The translations under genes were made by a program, and so were the position numbers. DNA of 5,153 nt from Candidatus Uhrbacteria bacterium RIFOXYB12_FULL_58_10 (GTDB taxonomy: Bacteria > Patescibacteriota > Patescibacteriia > 2-12-FULL-57-11): positions 1 to 5,153 of the forward strand of contig CALRHY010000057.1 in NCBI GenBank assembly GCA_943359495.1. Reading direction: 5' to 3'. Positions 1 to 4,745 of this stretch are shown piece by piece. Position 1 is the first letter of the stretch; each line of letters opens with the position of its first letter. Below the pieces are notes generated by a model. The model was not told the origin of the DNA, ran no database searches, and saw only the letters and a list, made by a program, of their open reading frames with translations.

Positions 1-193
1 CTGTCCCTGGCGGGCCCCAAAACACCATGGACGGCACTTCGTCGCGTTCCAAGAGACTTCGCAGGAGCGTCCCTTTACCAATCAAACGCTCTTGCCCAAC
101 AAACTCCGCAAACGTCCGCGGCCGCATACGCTCAGCAAGCGGCGCGGTCTTTTTAAGATCTTTGGCTAATTTGTGGTCGAAGAGGGAAGACAT
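1..193 (-). CDS. rarA: RarA/MgsA-type AAA+ ATPase, N-terminal fragment (cut by window edge)
   Basis: This is the first 64 codons of a replication-associated recombination protein A, a clamp-loader-like AAA+ ATPase that acts on DNA at stalled replication forks. The translation begins MSSLFDHKLAKDLKKTAPLA. Residues 18-38 (PLAERMRPRT..EFVGQERLIG) are the hallmark N-terminal box of the RarA/RuvB-like clade. The fragment ends in WGPPGT, the first half of Walker A (GPPGTGKT), exactly at the window edge, so the rest of the ATPase and the tetramerisation domain lie outside. The ATG at 193-191 is preferred because the RarA consensus starts about 17 residues later. An in-frame TTG two codons upstream (199-197) is an alternative. 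No strong SD sits at the normal distance; a good one lies about 27 bases upstream. The gene follows the SurA-like gene with a 54-base gap and is probably co-transcribed. The family assignment is very secure. Confidence 0.93.
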   Translation of the reverse strand, partial: MSSLFDHKLAKDLKKTAPLAERMRPRTFAEFVGQERLIGKGTLLRSLLERDEVPSMVFWGPPGT

Positions 194-220
194 ACGCAAG
201 TGGTCAGGAAGCGGACAAAC

Positions 221-230
221 ACCTCTCCTT
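221..230 (-). promoter_or_regulatory. Strong Shine-Dalgarno-like site upstream of rarA, unusually far from the start
   Basis: On the minus strand this reads AAGGAGAGGT, close to a perfect anti-16S match, in the short SurA-like/rarA gap. It ends 27 bases before the rarA ATG and 21 bases before the alternative in-frame TTG, where 5-10 bases would be normal. No in-frame ATG, GTG or TTG lies at the ideal distance. A GTG overlapping its end is out of frame and too close. It may act through a folded spacer, serve an unrecognised start, or be coincidental. Confidence 0.45.
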
Positions 231-247
231 AACCTAGCGCAGATTCC

Positions 248-865
248 TCAAAACCGCACGTACACCTGCACGTTTGCTTCTTGCAACGCCTTCACAAGAA
301 CAACATCCGCTGCAGCAACAGATCCCAAACGTTCTGTCAGCCGTCTGCCTAAAAGATACGGCCGAATGATTTGTAATTTCACATCGGCAACCGACCAGTC
401 AAGCGTTTTCAGAGTTGTCTTCATGCTTGCAGCATCCTCTTTTTTTTCTGTGACGCGAAGATACTCGGCATCCACTTCGGAATCCGTGATACTGATCCCT
501 TTTTCTTCAGCAACACGCTCAAGTACTTGATTGCGGACCAGGCGATCCAAAACACTCTGCGCAATATCATGCCGCGTCAGCGCATCCGGAATTGATTCTT
601 TCCCCGCCTCCGCCAACCCGACAAACGCCCGTGTGTCGTCGCTCCAAACAGAATAACGAATCAGCTCCCCATTCACTCGAGCAGCGGGAAACGGAAAGAC
701 GCGGGCCATCAAACGAAACGGTAGTGCATCAGAAGAGAAACCGTACAATCCAACAACGCCAATCGACACAAAAAACAAACTGAAGCCAATACATAAAATG
801 ACCCCCACTAGAAGGCCAAGACGTCTGAGAGAACCCACTCGTTTCGATTGCAGTATTTCTGTCAT
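248..865 (-). CDS. Membrane-anchored SurA N-terminal-domain protein without PPIase domain
   Basis: This 205-residue protein probably helps fold or handle secreted proteins outside the membrane. Residues 1-15 are basic and cytoplasmic. Residues 16-41 form one hydrophobic segment (LGLLVGVILCIGFSLFFV), a signal anchor with no clear cleavage site. After it comes FPFPAARVNGELIRYSVW (57-74), the entry of a SurA_N-type domain. Residues 100-180 hold the helical core, with LDRLVRNQVLERVAEEKG and then ITDSEVDAEYL. The protein stops at VQVYVRF, so the rotamase (parvulin) domain of true SurA/PrsA is absent. The start at 865 is chosen because its ATG overlaps the TGA of the upstream FtsB-like gene (ATGA) and puts the basic stretch directly before the membrane helix. 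A longer in-frame start at 910 would add 15 residues and overlap that gene by 49 bases. The family call is good; the chaperone role is inferred. Confidence 0.82.
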   Translation of the reverse strand: MTEILQSKRVGSLRRLGLLVGVILCIGFSLFFVSIGVVGLYGFSSDALPFRLMARVFPFPAARVNGELIRYSVWSDDTRAFVGLAEAGKESIPDALTRHDIAQSVLDRLVRNQVLERVAEEKGISITDSEVDAEYLRVTEKKEDAASMKTTLKTLDWSVADVKLQIIRPYLLGRRLTERLGSVAAADVVLVKALQEANVQVYVRF

Positions 866-1245
866 ACGCCGCCGCTCTGCGGTATGGATGAGAAAAAATA
901 GTCCCACCACAAATCCATGTTGGTCTTCTTTTCTTCTTGCGTCACCGACAACGTCGAGCTCGCCGGCCCACCCGACCGAAACGTAACGACTCGTTCGCCT
1001 GGTTTTTGTAAATTCAATTTCACCCGTGCTTCGTGTTCTAAAAATGCCTGTGTTTCAAAACGTTTCATCAACTCACCAAATTCCACATTTCGCGAACTCA
1101 GTTTTTCCGATTCCGCAGCCAGCGCAGCAACTTCTTGCGCCAACGCCCGATTTCGCAGCACGACACGTCCAACACCCATCCCAACCAACACAATGGCGAT
1201 CACCACCCCCACCAAAAAGATTTTCGAACGAAGCAGAGGGATCAT
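862..1245 (-). CDS. FtsB/DivIC-family septum formation initiator-like protein
   Basis: This is a small (127-residue) bitopic division protein. Proteins of this family bridge divisome components (FtsL/FtsQ/FtsW-FtsI) at the septum. Residues 1-7 are cytoplasmic, 8-26 form the single transmembrane helix (KIFLVGVVIAIVLVGMGVG), and 30-66 form a coiled coil of alternating Ala/Leu/Glu (NRALAQEVAALAAESEKL). The family signature after the coil is FLEHEARVKLNLQKPGERVV (68-87), the counterpart of the usual LE..AR..L.(L/M)..PGE box. A 25-residue linker ends in WWDYFFSS, an aromatic tail I associate with CPR versions from memory. No usable start other than ATG 1245 exists before the helix. The gene is the first of a short set (this gene, SurA-like, rarA) and has its own promoter directly upstream. 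FtsB and DivIC cannot be told apart from sequence alone, so no symbol is given. Confidence 0.85.
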   Translation of the reverse strand: MIPLLRSKIFLVGVVIAIVLVGMGVGRVVLRNRALAQEVAALAAESEKLSSRNVEFGELMKRFETQAFLEHEARVKLNLQKPGERVVTFRSGGPASSTLSVTQEEKKTNMDLWWDYFFSSIPQSGGV

Positions 1246-1253
1246 ACAGCAAT

Positions 1254-1282
1254 AGTATACTCGGAGAAGCCAGCGTTGTCTC
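1254..1282 (-). promoter_or_regulatory. Sigma-70-like promoter for the FtsB-like gene, predicting a near-leaderless mRNA
   Basis: On the minus strand there is a -35 GAGACA (1277-1282; 4 of 6 match TTGACA), a 17-base spacer, and a -10 TATACT (1254-1259; 5 of 6 match TATAAT). Only eight bases (ATTGCTGT) separate the -10 from the ATG at 1245. A start site seven bases past the -10 would leave a 5' leader of about two nucleotides. The -10 lies in the palindrome AGTATACT (1254-1261), so TATACT also reads on the plus strand, but I see no matching -35 there. Confidence 0.6.
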
Positions 1283-1310
1283 CATACTTTGTGACGATGC
1301 CGTTAGGGGG

Positions 1311-1469
1311 TTTGGGGGACGGCGATTGTTTGAGCTCCTTGGTTCTGCCCGGAGCCAGTTGCTCAATCAGCCTTGTGACAAAGTGAAGGACTGATGTTCT
1401 TTATAGGACTATCCAAAGCAAGACATCGCGGAGGGCACATTCATAGTTCGAGTTTCGCCATCCCCCAAA
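1311..1469 (-). ncRNA. Candidate structured RNA closed by a 15-base-pair helix
   Basis: TTTGGGGGACGGCGA (1311-1325) faces TCGCCATCCCCCAAA (1455-1469): 14 of 15 positions are complementary. As minus-strand RNA the odd position is a U-G wobble, so the helix is continuous; on the plus strand it is a C-A mismatch. Inside lie two hairpins: TTGAGC/GCTCAA (1330-1335 with 1361-1366) and ATCAGCCTT facing AAGGaCTGAT (1366-1395). An alternative rod-like fold pairs 1346-1350 with 1433-1437 and 1359-1363 with 1417-1421, leaving a roughly symmetric internal bubble next to the closing helix. I found no tmRNA, RNase P, SRP or tRNA signature. The hairpin capped by GCCC (1341-1356) favours the plus strand, so strand is uncertain. 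A small-element remnant with terminal inverted repeats is the main alternative. Confidence 0.33.
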
Positions 1470-1503
1470 ATCTTTTTGGTTCTTTTGGGATTCGCCAAAA
1501 GAA
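1465..1503. repeat. Two adjacent, mutually exclusive CCAAAA/TTTTGG hairpins
   Basis: On the plus strand CCAAAA (1465-1470) can pair with TTTTGG at 1474-1479 or with TTTTGG at 1483-1488. The second copy is also part of a perfect 9-base stem, TTCTTTTGG (1480-1488) with CCAAAAGAA (1495-1503), loop GATTCG. CCAAA at 1465-1469 is in turn part of the long 15-base repeat. The segment can therefore switch partners, as attenuators do. No clear T-tailed terminator results on either strand. Confidence 0.5.
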
Positions 1504-1535
1504 TGTCGGACGAACGATGAGACCGGAACCGACAT
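1503..1535. repeat. 7-base inverted repeat with 19-base loop
   Basis: ATGTCGG (1503-1509) is perfectly complementary to CCGACAT (1529-1535). It abuts the 9-base hairpin on one side and lies five bases from the 20-base palindrome on the other, forming a row of stems downstream of the PH-domain gene. Confidence 0.45.
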
Positions 1536-1540
1536 CGTGG

Positions 1541-1560
1541 ATCCCCTTCTTCAAGGGGAT
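1541..1560. repeat. Perfect 8-base-pair hairpin just after the PH-domain gene
   Basis: ATCCCCTTCTTCAAGGGGAT has an uninterrupted 8-base stem with a 4-base loop (GAAG on the minus strand). It begins 26 bases past the TAG of the PH-domain gene in the direction of transcription. It is the obvious place for a 3'-end stem, but the following minus-strand bases (CCACGATG) hold no T run. It is more likely an mRNA 3'-end protector or part of the repeat cluster than an intrinsic terminator. Confidence 0.5.
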
Positions 1561-1586
1561 GGACAAATTGGCAGATATCTAAAAAC

Positions 1587-2213
1587 CTACTTCTCTTTTT
1601 CTTCATCAAAATACGACTTCATCGCCCGCCGTTTCTGCAAAGAATTCGCATACCGTTGCACCGACCGTTCATCCTCGGGATCGAGCACTTCTGTGGTTTG
1701 CTTTTTTGCAGCTTTGTTCTGCCCATCGCCCTGTCGTGCAGCGCCATATTGCTCCATGATTGTTTCGCGGACTTCAGCTGGATGTGGGACAAAATGGGCG
1801 ACGACGGCGTGCCCGTTGCCAATACCGGTGACCAAGACATTCCCCGCACGACACAACACTTGCAGTGGTCCGGCGATCTCATATGAAATGTCGGCAATCG
1901 TATCAAAAGCAACATCAGAAATGACCCAACGGAACATTCCCCGACGATCCACGTCAACCACCCGCTGTGTCGTCACCAACAGTTGTGTCGAGCGCCACAG
2001 GATCCAACTGCGGATTCCGATGGTAAACGAAAAGACGAGTAGCGTGCAGAACAAAACAACACCGATGGTCCCGAGCAAGAACAATGGAAATAGCAGAAAA
2101 AATGAACCAACCAAAAGCAAAAAAGAAAAAAGCAACGGCACGATAATACAGATCGCATGCTTCCGCACCGACAAAACGATTTCCTCATCGACGCGCATGG
2201 TGACTTTACTCAT
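1587..2213 (-). CDS. Two-helix membrane protein with bacterial PH-like domain
   Basis: This 208-residue protein belongs to the membrane-flanked / bacterial PH (bPH_2-like) type; its cellular role is unknown. Residues 1-19 are cytoplasmic and include R-V-D-E-E-I, the usual lead-in of these proteins. Residues 20-67 form two hydrophobic helices in a hairpin. Residues 74-150 form the PH-like beta domain: QLLVTTQRVVDVDRRGMF matches the typical (Y/L)..T(N/T)QR(L/V)...G.F entry, followed by DTIADISYE and VLVTG. Residues 155-208 are a charged, probably disordered tail rich in K, E, Q and R. The start at 2213 is chosen because the RVDEE lead-in follows directly and the ATG overlaps the end of the upstream ligase gene by 8 bases (ATGAGTAA), suggesting translational coupling. 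A weak SD-like AAGGGA lies nine bases upstream inside the ligase gene. A start at 2291 would add 26 residues read inside the ligase and is unlikely. Confidence 0.8.
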   Translation of the reverse strand: MSKVTMRVDEEIVLSVRKHAICIIVPLLFSFLLLVGSFFLLFPLFLLGTIGVVLFCTLLVFSFTIGIRSWILWRSTQLLVTTQRVVDVDRRGMFRWVISDVAFDTIADISYEIAGPLQVLCRAGNVLVTGIGNGHAVVAHFVPHPAEVRETIMEQYGAARQGDGQNKAAKKQTTEVLDPEDERSVQRYANSLQKRRAMKSYFDEEKEK

Positions 2214-3570
2214 AGACCACTGTCCCTTGCCCTTGCGTATGAAGAGCCGCTCTGGCAATTTCGCGATCATCCCAAGAAATCTTTTTGCCATGGCGAAGCA
2301 CCATGGATTGCTCGCTCCCCTTTCCCGTGATCAATAAAATGTCGCCTGGCAGCGCCATGCGGACGGCAGCGCGAATTGCCTCCTTGCGATCTACAATCGA
2401 AAACAAACTCTTTCCCATTTTCTTTCCCACTGCCTGCGCACCTTCTACCACTGCATCACTAATCGCTTGTGGATCTTCGTCGTATGGATCGTCCGTTGTC
2501 ACAATCACCACGTCTGCTTTCGCGCCAGCGATGCTGCCCAAAATGGGACGACGTGAGGTGTCGCGACCGCCGCCGGTTGAACCGAAGACATGGATGATTC
2601 TCTTATGCGGCAAAATGGCCACTGCTTCGTACAATTGCTTAAACGACTCTGGCTCGTGCGCGTAGTCAACAATCACTTGATACTCCTGTCCTTCTTCAAT
2701 GCGCTCAAAACGCCCAGGGATTCCTTGGATTGCCACAAGCGCTTCAGCGATCGTTGAAAAAGGAATACCGCGGCTGCGGGCCACGGCAATGGCAGCAGCT
2801 GCATTCATAACACTGGAACGGCCGAGCAACGAGATGCGGAAGGCGACGCCAGCAACCACAAATTGTGCACCGTTCGGCGAGAGTGCGATCTGTTCCACAA
2901 GCAGATATCGTCCTTCGTCGACAGCGACGGAGGGATCGGCGCTTGTGCCAAATGTCCAATGCTGGTCTGCAGGGAATGCTGCAAAAAAAGCAGCGTTCGG
3001 ATCATCGGTATTGACCACGGAAACCGTGGGGAGTGATTCTTTGCGCAACATTTTTCTTTTTGTTGTTTGCTGGGTGAGTGCGGCGAACAAACGTCCTTTT
3101 GCTTCGCGATACGCAGCGAAAGAACCGTGTGACTCAATGTGTTCAGGAGTCAAATTGGTAAACACGGCAACGTCATAGTGGATGCCGGCATGACGCCATT
3201 GAGCGAGGCCTTCGGACGAACTTTCCACGACCGCGACATCACATCCCTCTGCCCGCGCACGACGCAAAAAACGATGCAAGCTAAAACGCCCAAGCATCGT
3301 CATCTTGGTGCTATTCAACCATTCTCTCGGCCCACTCTTAAAAAGCGCGGTCGAAGTGAGCGCAGAGCGTTGCCCAGCGTGTTCAAAAATATGGGCGATG
3401 AGATACGCAGTCGTGGATTTTCCCTTTGTCCCTGTCACACCAATCGTCAGCATGTGCGCGGTCGGATTTCCACACGCAGCGGCAGCACTGCGAGCAAGCG
3501 TTCGATGATACAGCCCAAGTGCGGAACGCGGCACAAACCGTCGGACAAAAGATTTCATCTGGACAAACAT
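2206..3570 (-). CDS. murE: MurE-like Mur ligase lacking the N-terminal domain
   Basis: This ATP-dependent ligase (454 residues) most resembles UDP-N-acetylmuramyl-tripeptide synthetase, which adds the third amino acid to the peptidoglycan stem in the cytoplasm. Counting from ATG 3570, the P-loop is GVTGTKGKSTT (44-54, where MurE usually has TGTNGKTT). ESSSEGLAQ is at 117-125, NLTPEHIESHGSFAAYREAK at 139-158 with the lysine expected to be carbamylated, GRSSVMNAAAA at 250-260, GIPGRFE at 283-289, DYAHEPES at 302-309, TGKGSE at 415-420 and DDRE at 434-437. Only about 43 residues precede the P-loop, so the uridine-nucleotide-binding N-domain is missing. The amino-acid selectivity motif DNPR is DDPY here, losing the Arg that contacts meso-DAP. 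The start is uncertain: TTG 3576, ATG 3570 or ATG 3558. It follows the RDD gene by 7 bases. Mur ligase is certain; the exact substrate is not. Confidence 0.88.
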   Translation of the reverse strand: MFVQMKSFVRRFVPRSALGLYHRTLARSAAAACGNPTAHMLTIGVTGTKGKSTTAYLIAHIFEHAGQRSALTSTALFKSGPREWLNSTKMTMLGRFSLHRFLRRARAEGCDVAVVESSSEGLAQWRHAGIHYDVAVFTNLTPEHIESHGSFAAYREAKGRLFAALTQQTTKRKMLRKESLPTVSVVNTDDPNAAFFAAFPADQHWTFGTSADPSVAVDEGRYLLVEQIALSPNGAQFVVAGVAFRISLLGRSSVMNAAAAIAVARSRGIPFSTIAEALVAIQGIPGRFERIEEGQEYQVIVDYAHEPESFKQLYEAVAILPHKRIIHVFGSTGGGRDTSRRPILGSIAGAKADVVIVTTDDPYDEDPQAISDAVVEGAQAVGKKMGKSLFSIVDRKEAIRAAVRMALPGDILLITGKGSEQSMVLRHGKKISWDDREIARAALHTQGQGTVVYE

Positions 3571-3577
3571 ACGCAAG

Positions 3578-4528
3578 CTATTTCGAACGTGGGTAGGTCA
3601 CCGCGATACGTAATTCCCGTACCTTTTTCGTGTCGTCGGTCGGAACCAGCGTGAGTTCTCCTTGGATCGTCCCAGCACTGTTCACAAAATGGAGATGTGG
3701 CCCGTCAGCCAAATATTCGATAGTGGTCGTGAATCCCAAAAGGGAAAAACTGGTTTTGTATGCAAAGACTGTTGAAACCGGTTCTGCTGGAAGATCACGC
3801 CAGACGATCACCACGCGGCGTTTGTCTGGGGTTGGTGTGCTGCTCAAGACTTCACGAATATGCTCGGCAGCAGGGATCACCAGCTCGCTTGGGAAGTCTG
3901 AAGGAATGGTTGCCAGTGTACTCGTCGCACTGCCACCATTAGGAGAAATGTGTACCACTGTTGCATCCGTAAACCAGGCCAGGATTTGCACGAAGATGAC
4001 AGCCAAGATAGGAAGAAAAAGGAGGAGTGTACCGATCCCTCCCACTATCAACCCAACCACTTCGCGAAAACGATGGCGGCCGACAAGCGGCGTTCCCTGC
4101 TCAGTCTCTCGTACCATGATCGTTCCAGCAAAAATATCGTGCCACGCGCGATGGAGGTGGTCGTCAACAAGCACCCACAGAAAGCCAAGAAGAAAAATAG
4201 GGCTGATGCCCGTCTGGCTCAGCGTGCGGACGAGCGCGGCGACGAACCCGAGCCCAGGCCGTTGCTGCGAACGGTCGACAAAGACGACGCGAATACCGAG
4301 TGACATGTCCCCGACCGTCTGCCCACGCAACGCGAGGAGAACAATGCAATTACCTATCCAAACAAACAATCCAATCGTTGCAAGTGCGGCTGCAACAGGT
4401 ATGGCCCATGGAGCCGAGCGCCAAGAAAACAAAAACAGTGCGCCACCGAAAAAGGGTAGCAAAAAAAAGATGTCGATCAGCCCGGCAAAAAAACGGCGCG
4501 CGAGTGATGCAAAAGAATTATCTGGCAT
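3578..4528 (-). CDS. RDD-family membrane protein with large extracytoplasmic C-terminal domain
   Basis: This 316-residue protein has no assignable biochemical function. The RDD domain covers residues 9-140. It begins ARRFFAGLIDIFFLLPFF, with the Arg at 11/12 and the first Asp at 19, continues through RGQTVGDMSLGIRVV (68-82), and ends in the signature DDHLHRAWHDIFAGT (122-136). Hydrophobic helices lie near 15-35, 43-66 and 106-122. A fourth helix at 156-186 leads into a C-terminal region of about 130 residues, probably outside the cell. It contains IPSDFPSELVIPAAEHI (208-224), resembling the DFP..(L/V)P.YPGA segment I recall from CPR secreted proteins, then a beta-rich stretch. ATG 4528 is chosen because the RDD consensus starts eight residues later; the upstream extension to 4627 is Cys-rich and not membrane-like. 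No clear SD is visible. It leads the cluster with the Mur ligase and PH-domain genes. Confidence 0.83.
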   Translation of the reverse strand: MPDNSFASLARRFFAGLIDIFFLLPFFGGALFLFSWRSAPWAIPVAAALATIGLFVWIGNCIVLLALRGQTVGDMSLGIRVVFVDRSQQRPGLGFVAALVRTLSQTGISPIFLLGFLWVLVDDHLHRAWHDIFAGTIMVRETEQGTPLVGRHRFREVVGLIVGGIGTLLLFLPILAVIFVQILAWFTDATVVHISPNGGSATSTLATIPSDFPSELVIPAAEHIREVLSSTPTPDKRRVVIVWRDLPAEPVSTVFAYKTSFSLLGFTTTIEYLADGPHLHFVNSAGTIQGELTLVPTDDTKKVRELRIAVTYPRSK

Positions 4529-4745
4529 GGCGGCAGAACTCAACCCGGCGATACAAAAAACGTTCGAGACGCAACGATGCGGATAGGCACCAGTGTAGCA
4601 ACACCCTGAAGGCGCGTTGCCCACCAATCAATGGGAGGTGGGACTCTATCCACTAGAGGAACATTGCCTTTTCACAGATACCAACCGTCATCATCTCACC
4701 TTTTTGCAGCGGTTCCAACAGTGCGGTGCGAATGCCATACCTTTT
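4529..4745. other. 217-base intergenic region with clustered small hairpins
   Basis: This gap separates tgt from the RDD gene. On the plus strand GCAACACCCTGAAGGCGCGTTGC (4598-4620) folds to about nine pairs with one bulge. CCCACC (4620-4625) faces GGTGGG (4637-4642). CTCTA (4644-4648) faces TAGAG (4654-4658). GTGG inside GGTGGG can instead pair with CCAC at 4650-4653, so the last two compete. No T-run terminator and no convincing promoter for the RDD gene are seen. The frame of tgt stays open for 30 codons after its TAA, to a TAG at 4653-4655. Confidence 0.5.

Larger units (their letters stand above)
1246..1586. other. 341-base non-coding region dense in inverted repeats
   Basis: This gap lies between the stop of the PH-domain gene and the start of the FtsB-like gene. 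The open frames in it have no SD, no recognisable domain and odd composition, so I treat it as non-coding. From right to left it holds a perfect hairpin (1541-1560), a 7-base stem (1503-1509 with 1529-1535), a 9-base hairpin (1480-1503), a 6-base hairpin competing with it (1465-1479), a long-range 15-base inverted repeat (1311-1325 with 1455-1469) enclosing two further hairpins, and the FtsB-like promoter (1254-1282). None of the stems is followed by the uninterrupted T run of a standard terminator on the minus strand. Confidence 0.7.

Noticed and set aside
194..250. UGA recoding (SurA-like protein read through into rarA, same frame)
   Set aside because: The two genes share a frame and are separated by TGA 250-248. 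However, TGA also ends the FtsB-like gene in a classic ATGA overlap, and no long gene here needs an internal TGA. It is read as a stop.
1431..1469. Possible tRNA or tmRNA 3' end on the plus strand (TTCGAGT loop-like sequence ahead of CCATCCCCCA)
   Set aside because: The five bases on each side of TTCGAGT do not pair as a T stem, and no D or anticodon arm is found. The downstream C-run belongs to the long inverted repeat.
1541..1560. Intrinsic terminator of the PH-domain gene
   Set aside because: The stem is perfect, but the following minus-strand bases are CCACGATG with no T run, so it does not meet the criteria for a factor-independent terminator.
1394..1609. Short open frames on both strands inside the 1246-1586 gap
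   Set aside because: They have no SD and no domain, and they run through inverted repeats that force the composition. They are better explained as chance frames in a structured region.
3630..4586. A 318-codon open frame on the plus strand opposite the RDD gene
   Set aside because: It is antisense to a gene with a clear RDD signature. Its own translation is low-complexity (Ser/Thr/Arg/Pro-rich) with no domain, SD or membrane pattern.
4613..4675. tRNA-like stretch on the minus strand (CTCTAGTGGATAGAG followed by a TCCCATT loop)
   Set aside because: It resembles a D-arm plus an anticodon loop, but the anticodon stem closes only with an oversized loop. There is no T-arm or pairing acceptor stem.
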